Below the pieces are notes generated by a model, which was not told the DNA's origin, did not search any database, and was given only the letters and a program-made list of their open reading frames with translations. A stretch of DNA of 64,000 nt from Nostoc sp. UHCC 0302 (lineage in GTDB: Bacteria; Cyanobacteriota; Cyanobacteriia; Cyanobacteriales; Nostocaceae). Location of the stretch: assembly GCF_038096175.1 (NCBI RefSeq), contig NZ_CP151099.1, positions 2,730,501 to 2,794,500 on the forward strand, given 5' to 3'. Of the stretch, positions 8,462 through 18,060 are shown in pieces; the first letter of the stretch is position 1, and each line of letters opens with the position of its first letter. Made by a program: the position numbers and the translations under genes.

Positions 8462-8591
8462 TAATAGCAAGGATTAAAGCAGTCACAAAAACATCCTATC
8501 ATCGCTCATCACCGTCTTGCCTGGCGATTAGGGGAGATAAAGGAGATCAGGAAGTCATATTCTTTCCCTGCTTCCCCTAGTCTCCTGTCTT

Positions 8592-11366
8592 CTATTTTGC
8601 ATTAATCACCATCTGTAAGTTTTTCAACAAGTCATTTGATGTATAAGGCTTGGATAAAAACTTTTTAACTTTATTACTAAGGTTTTTCATCATTTGATGA
8701 TTTGATGCTAATCCAGTGACACCAATAATTTTGATGTCTGGGTTAATTTTTTCCAAAACACTAATAGCTGTTGGCCCATCCATAGATGGCATCATCATAT
8801 CAATTAAGACAACACTAATCTCTTGTTGATGTTTTGTATATAAAGCGATCGCCTCCATTCCATCACCAGCTACTAATACTTTGTAAGCATTTGTTTCTAA
8901 CCAACTTTTAGTAATTTCCCGAATGTAATCTTCATCATCAACTACGAGAATCAATTCTCCATTTCCTGTGGGTAATTCATTATATACACCTGCTACTTTA
9001 CTATCTAACTCACTTGTTTGTGTAACAGGTAAGCATACTTGAAATTCTGTTCCTTGCCCCACTTCACTAACTACATTTACGAAACCACCGTGGCTTTTAA
9101 CAATACCAAGCACCGTTGAAAGACCAAGCCCTGTGCCTTTACCTACTTCTTTCGTTGTGAAAAATGGCTCAAAAATTCTATCTATTATTTTCTTAGAAAT
9201 TCCTGTGCCTGTATCGGAGACGCTAATCATTACGTAAGAACCCACTTCAGCATCAAGATTCAAACGGGCATAGTCACTATCAACCCAAAAATTCTTTGCA
9301 GAAATACTCAGAATGCCGCCATTAGGCATGGCATCGCGAGCATTAATGCAGAGGTTCATCAGTACTTGGTGCAACTGAGTAGTATCGCCAAAAATATGCC
9401 ACAAGTTTTGCTTGGGAATATTAATACGGACTTCAATAGCTCTAGAGAATGTTTGTTTAACAATCTTTTTAATTTCTGATATTAAATCCTGCACTTGTAA
9501 AGTTTTAAAATTTCCTTCAGCGCCGCGTGAAAACCATAAAACTTGTTTGACTAAATCTGCCGCACGTTTAATACTTGATTCCATGATTGACAGCCATTGC
9601 TGACTTTTCTCATCAGAATTTTTTGTCTCTAAAAGTTGCACAGTCATCATCATTGGTGTCAACGCATTGTTGAGGTCGTGAGCAATACCGCTTGCTAAAG
9701 TGCCGAGACTCTCCATGCGTTGGGCGCGGAGAAACTGCGCTTCGAGTTGTTTTTTCTCTGTAATATCAGAGTTGACACTGAGGATAGATTTAGGTTTTCC
9801 CTGCTCATCGTGTACTACTGTCCAGCAACTAGCAACAATAATTTCCTTACCTTGTTTAGTAATCTGATGTAATTCACCTTCCCAAGAACCAGTCTCAGCT
9901 ATACTTTTCTGGATGTTTTCGATTTGAGCTAAAGTTTTTTTACGATATAATAATTGATTAGCATTCTTACCCAACACTTCTTCTGCCATCCAACCATATA
10001 AACATTCAGCGCCTTTGTTCCAAAATTGAATTTGGTTATGCAAGTCTCGCACCAGAATTGCATCTCTAGTAATGTTGAGCAAAGCAGCTTGTTCGCGAAT
10101 TTTCTGTTCTGCTTGCTTGCGTTCAGTAATATCGAGAACAAAACCGACAGTAGTCGGTTGAGACTGTTCTACAAGCGCACAACCAACTACAACCGGAACA
10201 CGGCTACCATCTTTGCAAATGTATTCTTTCTCGTAGGGAGTAGAAACTCCAGCACTGATTAATTCTGCGATCGCCTTTTCATCCAATCTGTGATATTCTG
10301 ACGGCGTGATGTCTTGCCAAAGCAGTTTTCCTGAGTGCAGTGCTTCCCGGTTATATCCCAGCATCTTCAGAAACGCATCGTTAGCTTCTGTAATCTTGCC
10401 ATTCAGGTCTGTCAAAGTAATGCCAATGATATTCGATTCCACCAGCCGCCGAAATCGGGCTTCACTTTGCTGAAGTGCAACAAAAGCTTTTTCTCGTTCT
10501 GTTTGTGCTTGTTTGCGATCGCTAATATCAATCACAAAACCTGCAATTCGAGCAACTTTGCTTGTAGAGTCTAAAAAGAAATATCCATTGTCTTCAACTG
10601 TGATGTAAGTTCCATCTTTGCAACATACACGAAATTCTAAATGAAATCGCTCTTTTGTGGATAAAACGCGGTTAAATTCCTCATTAAACAGGTTTCTATC
10701 ATCAGGATGAATCAACTCTAACCAACGGTTCACACCTCCTGACATTTCAGGCATGGAGTAACCTAATATTTTTTCTACATTGCCAGCATAGTTGATATTG
10801 TTTGTATGTGGATTCCAATCGTAGAGAATCTGGCCACTCGCTTGAATTAATGCTTGATAACGATTATTCCACTCAGATAATGCAGCTGAGTGACACCGCA
10901 GTTCTTCTTCTACTCGCTTGCGTTCAAAGATTTCCATCTCCAAATGTTCTTTTTGCTCTGTGAGCTTTTTTGTGAGGTTTCGCATTCGGAGATGGATGTT
11001 TAGCCTAGCTATAACCTCTTCATGTTCTAAGGGTTTGGTGATGAAATCTACTGCTCCAAGTTTCAATCCTTTGACTTTATCTACTTTCTCACTCAGTGCA
11101 GTCATAAAAATTATCGGAATATCTTGAGTTGCTAAATTGCTTTTTAACCGTCTACAAGTTTCAAAACCGTCGATTTTCGGCATTAATACATCTAGCAAAA
11201 TCAGGTCTGGCAGGGCATATTCTGCCATTTTAACTGCCATTTCTCCATCTTCAGCCCCTAAAACTTTAAAGTCAAAATCTTCTAAAAAATTGAATAATAC
11301 TTCTAAATTAGTTGGAGTGTCATCAACTATTAAAATGACATCTTTTTCAAGTTTGTTAAAACTCAT
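8592..11366 (-). CDS. Soluble hybrid histidine kinase: REC-PAS-PAS-PAS-HisKA-HATPase-REC
   Basis: The 924-residue protein begins with a receiver domain (phospho-Asp 59 in LLDVLMPKIDG, Lys in TKPLE). A coiled linker and three PAS units follow (about 165-285, 300-415, 425-540), each ending in a DI-x-(D/E)-(R/K)-K PAC-like motif. The kinase core has His 563 in SGIAHDLNN, the N box NLCINARDAMPNGG (about 671), DTGTGIS and FFTTKEVGKGTGLGLS. A second receiver closes the chain (phospho-Asp 856 in VVLIDMMMPSMDG). All key residues are present, so it should be active. No membrane segment is seen, so it senses cytoplasmic signals, probably redox or small ligands through PAS. No partner regulator is adjacent. 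Confidence 0.92.
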   Translation of the reverse strand: MSFNKLEKDVILIVDDTPTNLEVLFNFLEDFDFKVLGAEDGEMAVKMAEYALPDLILLDVLMPKIDGFETCRRLKSNLATQDIPIIFMTALSEKVDKVKGLKLGAVDFITKPLEHEEVIARLNIHLRMRNLTKKLTEQKEHLEMEIFERKRVEEELRCHSAALSEWNNRYQALIQASGQILYDWNPHTNNINYAGNVEKILGYSMPEMSGGVNRWLELIHPDDRNLFNEEFNRVLSTKERFHLEFRVCCKDGTYITVEDNGYFFLDSTSKVARIAGFVIDISDRKQAQTEREKAFVALQQSEARFRRLVESNIIGITLTDLNGKITEANDAFLKMLGYNREALHSGKLLWQDITPSEYHRLDEKAIAELISAGVSTPYEKEYICKDGSRVPVVVGCALVEQSQPTTVGFVLDITERKQAEQKIREQAALLNITRDAILVRDLHNQIQFWNKGAECLYGWMAEEVLGKNANQLLYRKKTLAQIENIQKSIAETGSWEGELHQITKQGKEIIVASCWTVVHDEQGKPKSILSVNSDITEKKQLEAQFLRAQRMESLGTLASGIAHDLNNALTPMMMTVQLLETKNSDEKSQQWLSIMESSIKRAADLVKQVLWFSRGAEGNFKTLQVQDLISEIKKIVKQTFSRAIEVRINIPKQNLWHIFGDTTQLHQVLMNLCINARDAMPNGGILSISAKNFWVDSDYARLNLDAEVGSYVMISVSDTGTGISKKIIDRIFEPFFTTKEVGKGTGLGLSTVLGIVKSHGGFVNVVSEVGQGTEFQVCLPVTQTSELDSKVAGVYNELPTGNGELILVVDDEDYIREITKSWLETNAYKVLVAGDGMEAIALYTKHQQEISVVLIDMMMPSMDGPTAISVLEKINPDIKIIGVTGLASNHQMMKNLSNKVKKFLSKPYTSNDLLKNLQMVINAK

Positions 11367-11463
11367 TATTACCTCTATTAAAATTCTAAAAAATTATTGA
11401 AATTATTTACTTTTAAAATTTTTGGCAAGTCAACAAGGATGGGCGACGTTTACCACCCATAAC

Positions 11464-11590
11464 TTATCCCACACTTTTAGTTTTGTAGCCTGCCAAAGCA
11501 ATAGCTCTAAAGTCACCCCTCATAGCCAAATCTAGCAAAATAGCAATCTCTTCCGCAGGATGAGCAATAAATTTTAGATTTTTAGCAAAG
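11464..11590 (-). pseudogene. Remnant of the C-terminal tail of another sensor kinase
   Basis: In the 378-bp gap behind the hybrid kinase, the minus strand encodes about 42 residues ending at TAA 11464: FIAHPAEEIAILLDLAMRG then DFRAIAL. Eight of these positions follow the helical tail common at the C-terminus of cyanobacterial hybrid kinases (P-x-EE-x-x-x-LLDLAMRGD-x-x-x-I). There is no start codon and the upstream part is lost. It is the leftover of a deleted kinase gene, or a displaced end. Confidence 0.4.
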
Positions 11591-11744
11591 CCGGAAACGC
11601 TCCCTGTTCGGCGAAAACCGTAGACGCTTGTGTAGCTTCAGCACAGTATCTTGCTTGTTCCTATGCTTTTGAGTCTCTCGGTAACAAATCCGAATGGCAC
11701 TAAGAAAAAGTGAAATCCTTGCTATGAATGTGTTTAGAGATAAA

Positions 11745-12065
11745 TCAGCGGCGACCTTTAAACGGATTGATATAAAGTTCATCTTGACACTCTACACCTA
11801 CTTCCAACTTGCAATCTGAGTAGGGATGAGCAATACACAATAAAACGTAACCCATTGCTGACTGTGTAGGTTTGAGCGCAACTGCTTGAGATTGATGTAT
11901 TTCGCCTTCAATTAAACGTGCTGCACAGGTAATGCAAGCACCGTATCGACAACCTACGGGTAAACACAATCCTACTGCTTCCACAGCGTCTAAGATATAT
12001 TGATTTTCCGCCACTTCCACAACAAAGTTATCGCGATTGACGAGTTCAACCTTATAGGTTTTCAT
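11745..12065 (-). CDS. Plant-type 2Fe-2S ferredoxin
   Basis: From ATG 12065 the protein has 106 residues. The 2Fe-2S motif is plain: GCRYGACITCAAR (C-x4-C-x2-C) and, about 30 residues on, LLCIAHP with the fourth Cys. The fold strands VELVNRDNFVVEVAENQYILDA fit a photosynthetic-type ferredoxin, with a longer, basic C-terminal tail (INPFKGRR) than the photosystem ferredoxin. An upstream in-frame ATG at 12101 would add 12 unrelated residues. It lies 48 bp downstream of the methanethiol oxidase gene on the same strand, so it is probably cotranscribed and may serve as its electron partner. Confidence 0.9.
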   Translation of the reverse strand: MKTYKVELVNRDNFVVEVAENQYILDAVEAVGLCLPVGCRYGACITCAARLIEGEIHQSQAVALKPTQSAMGYVLLCIAHPYSDCKLEVGVECQDELYINPFKGRR

Positions 12066-12113
12066 ATTATTTTTGATTGGGTGAGCAGACAAGCTCACCA
12101 TTAGTATAGATAT

Positions 12114-13466
12114 TTACACCCAAATATCCGAGGTGCAATCACCGCCAGGATAACGCATCTCATGGGCGCGAGAGGGGCCGGCTGGTTCTTTGCCAAAATC
12201 AACGTAGAAATTTTCGTTGATTTTTAGTCCACCATTTTCAGTATCGCAGTCAATTTGCAACAGATATGAACCAGTCTTAGACAAGTCAGGGTAAAACTGA
12301 TTATCCCAAGTGCTAAATAGGGAATTCGTCACATAAAGCCGCTTACCATCGAGACTCAATTGAAGCATTTGTGGCCCGCCAACCAATTTATGACCTTGAA
12401 CTTCGCCACTGTTACCTAGTAAACCACCGCACCAAACTTGACCAGTGAGTTTGGGTTGAGCAGGATCACTGATATCATATTGACGAATATCTCCATGCAG
12501 CCAGTTGGAAAAATAAACATAGCGATCGCATATTGAAATCAAGATATCAGTAATTAGCGATGGCACAGGAATCGGCCAGCCTTCCAGCTCCACCGATGGC
12601 ACATCAATTACTTTCTCAATTTCCCATTGGCCGTTAGACTTGTGCCAATGCCAAACATTGCTGCTGAGTGCGGCGGCAACAAACCCATGAGTACTATCGG
12701 GGTTATGGTGAAAGCGCAGTTCTAGAGGAATTAATCCTTCTTGTCCTAAATCAAAACTCTGGATAATCTCACGTTTTGACCAATCCCAGAAATGTATTTG
12801 ATGACCATAGTTGTCAGCTGCTATATCGTTGAGGTCAAAGCCAGGATAATAGGTTTTGGGTGCGCCCCATTCACTACTCACCATGACGTTATGACGTGGC
12901 TGATACCAAAAGTCATAGTTGAACCGCATAGCGTCGGTATTGCGTTCCCAGCGTCCAGCAATGTCAAAATTTTCATCTAGTAACAAAAAACCACCGGGGC
13001 CATTTCCCTCGCTATCGCCCAGCATGGAAATCATTACATGACCATCTGCTAAGCAGTGTACTGTGTGGGGCGCAGTTAAATTGGTCTTTTGTTTAATTTC
13101 TTCTGGTTCAATAACTTTGTGTAGTTTTGGTGCTTTCGTCTCTGCTGTATCAACAATATAAATCCGACTAGAACGTTGTCCAGGTATGACAGTGAACCGC
13201 CGGGATTTACTAGCATCGCCATGACACGAACTACACGCATTCCAGCCGAAGTGGTGTAATTCATCACCAATGTAGGGCATAGGTAAGCGATGAATTACTT
13301 GGGAGTAAGTTGGAGAAGTGGGATCAACGTCTACGGTGGCAAGGTAATCTGGTTCTTCAATACCTGTACCAGTATAAAGTGCGATCGCATAAAGCACTTT
13401 TTCCCGTTCTGCATTAATGGCTGCTTCGGGAGTTGCGTAACCAGGGCCGCAGCAAGCATGAGTCAT
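12114..13466 (-). CDS. Methanethiol oxidase / selenium-binding protein (SBP56 family)
   Basis: The 450-residue chain matches SBP56 in length and motifs: THACCGPGY at the N-terminus, NACSSCHGD with Cys 78 and 81 (the Cys pair tied to selenium or copper binding), TAPHTVHCL and [16 protein letters not shown] in the middle, and [15 protein letters not shown] at the end. The family folds as a seven-bladed propeller, and characterised bacterial and human members oxidise methanethiol to formaldehyde, H2S and H2O2 with copper. It lacks the twin-arginine signal of periplasmic members and so is probably cytoplasmic. It leads a minus-strand unit with the ferredoxin at 11745. Confidence 0.9.
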   Translation of the reverse strand: MTHACCGPGYATPEAAINAEREKVLYAIALYTGTGIEEPDYLATVDVDPTSPTYSQVIHRLPMPYIGDELHHFGWNACSSCHGDASKSRRFTVIPGQRSSRIYIVDTAETKAPKLHKVIEPEEIKQKTNLTAPHTVHCLADGHVMISMLGDSEGNGPGGFLLLDENFDIAGRWERNTDAMRFNYDFWYQPRHNVMVSSEWGAPKTYYPGFDLNDIAADNYGHQIHFWDWSKREIIQSFDLGQEGLIPLELRFHHNPDSTHGFVAAALSSNVWHWHKSNGQWEIEKVIDVPSVELEGWPIPVPSLITDILISICDRYVYFSNWLHGDIRQYDISDPAQPKLTGQVWCGGLLGNSGEVQGHKLVGGPQMLQLSLDGKRLYVTNSLFSTWDNQFYPDLSKTGSYLLQIDCDTENGGLKINENFYVDFGKEPAGPSRAHEMRYPGGDCTSDIWV

Positions 13467-13556
13467 AGTTTTACACCTTCAACAAGCTCTAAAAAATTAC
13501 AATTACTATGAATTCTTGCACGTTCTGCGATTGCTGATTACACTATTACTTAATAG

Positions 13557-14171
13557 TTACAACCAAATTTGTAAGCCTAATTGTTTCAAATACCTCAATC
13601 CTAAGACAATTTGCTGCGAATTTCCCCAAATTTCCAAATCAAACCAACCTTCATCTTTCGTATTAGTATTTAACGAAGCTCCAACAATATTTACAGTTAA
13701 TCCACAGCATGAAATTAACCCAGCAATTACCGGCGAATAACGGTAGTTTTTGGGAATACAGACATGAAACTTGGCTCGATTTGTTTGTCTTTGTACTACA
13801 TTCCAATCCAAGTCTTCTTCATCAGTTTGCATTTTGGTATTTGCGTGAAATCCAGCACAGTAACTACTTAAACATAAACTATTTAACGTCTTTCTATCTT
13901 CTTCAAGACTTTTTAAATTTAGTTGGTGAATTTCTATATTTAACCCTTGTATATAGCTAATACCTGCTTCTACCTGTTGATAACTACCTTGAATTTCTAG
14001 ATTAAACCAACCGTCTTTCCTGGTGTCGGTTTCTAAAAGAGCCGCAGCGATATTAACTGTTAAGGCGTAACGAGAGATTAATCTCGATAGCACAGGTTGG
14101 CGATGATAGTGCTGAGGAATACGAATGCAGATGTCACCAAGGGTGGAATTAACGATTGTAGATATAGCCAT
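13557..14171 (-). CDS. Double NIL-domain protein
   Basis: The 204 residues contain two copies of the ~75-residue NIL domain. The first (about 10-85) reads DICIRIPQHYHRQPVLSRLI, ALTVNIAAALLET and GWFNLEIQGSYQQVEAGISY. The second (about 130-204) reads FHVCIPKNYRYSPVIAGLI, GLTVNIVGASLNT and GWFDLEIWGNSQQIVLGLRY. NIL domains usually close the MetN ATPase of methionine importers, where they bind methionine and inhibit transport. Here there is no ATPase. Standing upstream of, and on the same strand as, methanethiol oxidase, it may be a sensor of methionine or a sulfur compound; that is inference. Confidence 0.85.
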   Translation of the reverse strand: MAISTIVNSTLGDICIRIPQHYHRQPVLSRLISRYALTVNIAAALLETDTRKDGWFNLEIQGSYQQVEAGISYIQGLNIEIHQLNLKSLEEDRKTLNSLCLSSYCAGFHANTKMQTDEEDLDWNVVQRQTNRAKFHVCIPKNYRYSPVIAGLISCCGLTVNIVGASLNTNTKDEGWFDLEIWGNSQQIVLGLRYLKQLGLQIWL

Positions 14172-14455
14172 TACTCTAATGCCTCAAATTATCAGAAGTT
14201 CACTCTCAACTGATACAAAAAGTAAAGATCCACTTGATAAATTCCAGCGCCAATTAAAACTATTTAATGAGCCGATAACAATATTAATAGTCGTATTTCT
14301 TATATACTATAAACTTACGGGTCTACCGGAGTTTTTTTAATTAAGTTTTATTCTCAAGATGTCGCCTGTTATATATATTTCTTTCACCTATGTTTTCCTA
14401 ACAATATAATTTTTTATAAATTATTTATATACAAATAGATGAAACACGGCATTTA

Positions 14456-15055
14456 CTAAGCAGATCGGCTTGTTCCCGTGTCTTGATACCGCTGTTGCAA
14501 TTGGTGCATATGGTTAAATAAATTCCAGCAATATTCTTCTGGCAGTCCGCAGGTGACAGCGCCTCGTAGCACAATATTAAAGTACCAGTCGTTTGGTGCG
14601 ACTTCTTCTGCTAGCTTGTTAACCACTACATAAGTGCGAACATTTTTATAAATTTGATCTTGACAGTGAATATCTACTAATTCCTGTCGATACACACCCT
14701 GCGAAACACCTTCACGTATATCCAGAGCTTCACTTAATCGCCAAGGTAGCTGATAAAGTACACCTTTGACGCTGGTTCTAGGGTCTTTGACTATATCCAA
14801 AACCCCAGATTGCCGCATATGATAATACAAATAAAACCCAAGCTTATAACCTTTGAGGATTCCAGGACTAATGATGTAAGGGTGGGTGTTTTCCCCTAGC
14901 GATCGCTTCAAATCCACTGGACACATACACGAGCCATAAGCAAAATAGTAAAACATCGGCTCTTTCTGTGGCTTTTGTAGCAATTTCAACTCTGACTTTG
15001 GAGGATTATGAGATTGCACCCAACGGTGGTGTGAGTGGCTACTTTGATGACTCAT
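14456..15055 (-). CDS. Gamma-glutamylcyclotransferase-fold (GGCT/AIG2-like) protein
   Basis: The 199 residues have a His-rich, unconserved N-terminus (about 33 residues) followed by FYYFAYGSCMCPVDLKR, the Y-G-S nucleotide-like loop of the GGCT fold, then GYKLGFYLYY and VKGVLYQLPWRLSEALDIREG. The Glu of DIREG is where the catalytic Glu sits in GGCT-type enzymes. The usual YGS-N-L reads YGSCM, so substrate preference may differ. Family members cyclise gamma-glutamyl peptides or amines. A start at the internal Met (PMFYYFAYGS) is also possible. It stands alone, with 280 bp of AT-rich sequence downstream. Confidence 0.78.
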   Translation of the reverse strand: MSHQSSHSHHRWVQSHNPPKSELKLLQKPQKEPMFYYFAYGSCMCPVDLKRSLGENTHPYIISPGILKGYKLGFYLYYHMRQSGVLDIVKDPRTSVKGVLYQLPWRLSEALDIREGVSQGVYRQELVDIHCQDQIYKNVRTYVVVNKLAEEVAPNDWYFNIVLRGAVTCGLPEEYCWNLFNHMHQLQQRYQDTGTSRSA

Positions 15056-15721
15056 TTATCCTTGGAAGTATACACTACAAGCGTAATCATAACATGAAAT
15101 ATTTAGAAATACAATCATATCCCGATAGACAAATCGGAGATTAAGCTTTAGCTTTCAGGACTTACGCACTCAAATCCCCTAACGCCCTTAAAAAGCAGGC
15201 TTTAGAAATTTCCTCTTTTTTAAGGAGTGGCTAGAGCATTGATTCAGTAATTAAAAATCTAACCTCCAGCCTCCATTCCCTTGTAGGTAAGACAGGGTGG
15301 TTTCATACAACCGTAGAAAAATCAAAATACTCATAAGGGTATTTAAGGATCTATGGTTGGTTGGAAACAATATGAATCTCATTGAGCAGTTACAAAAAAT
15401 TCTGGTTTATGCCATACAAAAGGACAGAGGTATGAATTTTTATACTATAGTAATTATACTCAGTTATGTATAAAAAGAATAGTTGATGTCAGTAAAGACA
15501 GCATTCGAGTTGTCGTAACTCCTTTGTTAGGATCTGTCAGCAGTGTTGGAAGTCTGATTTTTTGTTCTCCAACAAGTGCCATTTAGTGCTTTACAGCACT
15601 TTCAGCAGCTATGAGGTACATCCTAAAAGCTGAAAGCGATGATAGCAGAGGGGTAAGGAGAAAAATATATTGCATAATAGCCGGAAGCGCTGTAAGAGAC
15701 ACAAAGAATAGAGAACCAAAG
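15056..15721. other. Gene-poor gap before the truncated dehydratase
   Basis: These ~660 bp hold no convincing gene. A short stretch (about 15.18-15.25 kb) resembles the degraded non-coding repeats frequent in Nostoc, and a 33-codon frame at 15371 has no ribosome-binding site or recognisable product. The last 60 bp are the leader of the truncated frame at 15722. Confidence 0.4.
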
Positions 15722-15955
15722 ATGACTAAGACGGCCCTAATTACAGGAATTACTGGTCAAGATAGCTACTATCTTAGCCATTTGCTGCTCAACCAAGGTT
15801 ACCGAGTTGTGGGATTAGTGTCTCCACACCGACAACCTAATCTGACAAAATTAGGAACTCTTGCAAACCAAGTAGATATTTACACAGTTGATTTGCGAGA
15901 CAGTATGGCCAGCGTCCCTTCGACAATTAACTTTACAGCACTGAAGACTTTTTGA
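15722..15955 (+). pseudogene. 5' fragment of a GDP-mannose 4,6-dehydratase-like gene
   Basis: From ATG 15722 the frame encodes TKTALITGITGQDSYYLSHL, NQGYRVVGLV and then DIYTVDLRDS, which is the start of an extended SDR of the GDP-mannose dehydratase type (NAD-binding TGITGQD). After about 60 residues the similarity stops and the frame ends at 15955, whereas the enzyme needs ~340 residues including the YxxxK site. It is therefore non-functional. It precedes a glycosyltransferase, so a sugar-nucleotide/glycan operon probably once stood here. A longer start at 15611 would add 37 residues unrelated to the family. Confidence 0.75.
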
Positions 15956-16022
15956 AGAAAGTTTAAGAGCAATAGCGCAGCATGACCGCGAACCTAAATA
16001 ACCCAACATACTGAGCATTACA

Positions 16023-17171
16023 GTGGTAGAAAACCTAAATTTAGGTAATAAATCTCACAAAAAAGTTAACCATGTCTTCGTGTTCTTAGAAATTTTCGCT
16101 CGCGAAGGTGGTATTCAATCCTACGTCAAAGATATTTTTCGCGCATATCAAGGAGTGAACCCAACCTACAAGGCGGAAGTCTTTTTGCTCAGAGATAGTC
16201 CTGACTGCTCAAATCTTTTTGAGTCCCAAAATTTAAAATTTCATTACTTTCAACATCAGTCTCCCCAACTGGGTAGACTCAAAATGGCAGCGGCTTTGCT
16301 CAAATGTCTGTTACAAAGCCGTCCTCAGCAAGTTTTTTGCGGTCATATTAACCTAGCAGTCTTAATACAAACCCTCTGCCAGCCTTTGGGTATTCCCTAC
16401 ACCGTGCTAACTTACGGCAAGGAAGTCTGGGAACCGCTCAAAAAACAAGAATGTCGGGCATTGAGATCAGCATCAGCAATTTGGGTAATTAGTCGTTACA
16501 GTCGCGATCGCGCTTGTGCTGTCAATGGTCTAGACCCCAAGATTATACAGATGGTTCCTTGTGCTATTGATGGAGATAAATTTACTCCAGGTTCTAAGCA
16601 GCCAGAATTAGTTGAGAAGTATGGTTTAACTGATGCCAAGGTGTTAATGACAGTAGCGCGGCTGTGGTCAGGGGATATCTACAAGGGTGTAGATATGACA
16701 ATTCGGGCTTTACCAAAAATCGCCCAGTTTTTTCCAGAAGTAAAATACTTGGTAATTGGTCGCGGTGATGATCAACCGCGATTAGCTCAACTAGCTGCAT
16801 ATTTAGGTGTAAGCGATCGCGTTGTCTTCGCTGGTTTCGTTCCTACAGAAAAATTGATGGAACATTATCGCCTTGCTGATGCCTATATTATGCCTTCTCA
16901 AGAAGGCTTCGGCATTGTATATCTAGAAGCGATGGCTTGCCAAGTGCCTGTGTTATCAGGTGATGACGATGGTTCTGCTGACCCCTTACAGGATGGTAAA
17001 CTAGGATGGCGAGTACCACACCGCGATCCTGATGCTGTAGCAGCAGCTTGTATTGAAATACTCAAAGGAGATGACCAGCGTTGTGATGGACAGTGGCTAC
17101 GAGAGCAGGCGATCGCACTCTTCGGTATGGACGCTTTCCAAAAGCGTTTACAAAAGCTGCTTTTGTCCTAA
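16023..17171 (+). CDS. Family 4 glycosyltransferase
   Basis: The 382-residue protein (GTG start) has the GT-B plan. The N-terminal half reads FVFLEIFAREGGIQSYVKDI, with the glycine-rich acceptor loop, and ends HINLAVLI. The C-terminal half has VPCAIDGDKF, LMTVARL and YKGVDMTIRALP, then GFVPTEKLMEHYRLADAYIMP and the E-x7-E motif EGFGIVYLE, which binds the sugar nucleotide. Such enzymes build surface or heterocyst-envelope polysaccharide. The sugar cannot be named. The truncated dehydratase just upstream suggests GDP-sugar context. Sequence quality looks intact. Confidence 0.88.
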   Translation: MVENLNLGNKSHKKVNHVFVFLEIFAREGGIQSYVKDIFRAYQGVNPTYKAEVFLLRDSPDCSNLFESQNLKFHYFQHQSPQLGRLKMAAALLKCLLQSRPQQVFCGHINLAVLIQTLCQPLGIPYTVLTYGKEVWEPLKKQECRALRSASAIWVISRYSRDRACAVNGLDPKIIQMVPCAIDGDKFTPGSKQPELVEKYGLTDAKVLMTVARLWSGDIYKGVDMTIRALPKIAQFFPEVKYLVIGRGDDQPRLAQLAAYLGVSDRVVFAGFVPTEKLMEHYRLADAYIMPSQEGFGIVYLEAMACQVPVLSGDDDGSADPLQDGKLGWRVPHRDPDAVAAACIEILKGDDQRCDGQWLREQAIALFGMDAFQKRLQKLLLS

Positions 17172-17199
17172 GTCTAGAGTAATATTTCTTGACTCTTGT

Positions 17200-17640
17200 A
17201 CAGACGCGACGCCAGTTGCTACAACGGGGAGCCACTGCGTTGGACGGGGAGTGCAGCCACACGTGCGGTGAAGCAGCCCGATCTTGGGGTCTCCCTAAGT
17301 AGAGGGACTGCTGTTAGCGCAGCGTAAAGCCTTCGGCATAGCTTCTCTACGAGACGCTAACGCGAACGCTTAGAGCGAGGCACGAGCGTCACCCGTAAGG
17401 GCTTTGTCGCCGTTAGCATCAGCGGTAGCGACGGAGGAGCGTCGTGGACTGCCGTTAGCGTAGCGTAAAGCCTTCGGCATGGCTTCTCTACGAGACGCTA
17501 ACGCGAACGCTTAGAGCGAGCTTGCGTTCGCGCAGCGTCTCGCAGAGAGCGTCACCCGGAGCGGTTCCCCGGCTTAAAGCAAGTGGCGTGGGAACCCCCA
17601 CAACGCACTGGCTGATTAATAGCGTCTCTACTGTTGGCTA
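17200..17640. repeat. Repeat island with two copies of a 66-bp palindromic unit
   Basis: Almost the whole gap is interspersed repeats. Two 66-bp units (17313-17378 and 17454-17519) run from GTTAGCG through AAGCCTTCGGCAT and CTTCTCTACGAGACGC to TTAGAGCGA and differ at a few bases. Between and around them are shorter words (AGCGTCACCCG, GCGAACGC, GGGGAGCCACTGCG) that recur at 18.1-18.5 kb. GC is clearly higher than in the neighbouring genes. No coding frame is credible. Confidence 0.8.
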
Positions 17641-17681
17641 AACTCGCTATCCTAGAGGGAAAGCAGGACGATATTTAAAAA

Positions 17682-18053
17682 ATGAGCCTTAAGTCATTTC
17701 AATTGAATCTTTTGAATCTCCGCCCTTGGCTCACCCTGCTGGCAGTTATTTGGTTGCTGGCTTCATTGGGCTTGGGTTGGTTAGTTAATTCGTTATTAAT
17801 TATTGTCGGGTTATTGTTGTTAGCACCCGTGATTGCCTTTTTTGGGTTTCGTTGGTGGTTACAACGCAACTTGGTTGCTGATCAATGTCCCGTTTGTACA
17901 TATGAATTTACAGGTTTAAATAACACTCAGTTACAATGTCCAAGCTGTGGGGAGTCGCTATTAGTAAAAAATAGTCATTTTCAGCGCTTCGCGCCAGAAG
18001 GCACAATTGACATCAAAGCAGTCGAAGTGCCAGCAAAATCACTGGAAGATTAG
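17682..18053 (+). CDS. Small membrane protein with C-terminal zinc ribbon
   Basis: The 123 residues contain two hydrophobic segments (about 16-35 and 37-57), a basic turn RWWLQRN and a C-terminal zinc ribbon with CPVC and, 17 residues on, CPSC. The plan, two membrane helices with a cytoplasmic treble-clef, is known from conserved cyanobacterial proteins without assigned role. It may tether a zinc-dependent or nucleic-acid-binding module to the membrane. Both flanks are repeat islands, so it has no operon partner. Confidence 0.7.
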   Translation: MSLKSFQLNLLNLRPWLTLLAVIWLLASLGLGWLVNSLLIIVGLLLLAPVIAFFGFRWWLQRNLVADQCPVCTYEFTGLNNTQLQCPSCGESLLVKNSHFQRFAPEGTIDIKAVEVPAKSLED

Positions 18054-18060
18054 TCAAAAG

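Noticed and set aside
14125-14340. 71-codon plus-strand frame with a hydrophobic end
   Set aside because: The first third is antisense to the NIL gene, and there is no ribosome-binding site or recognised family.
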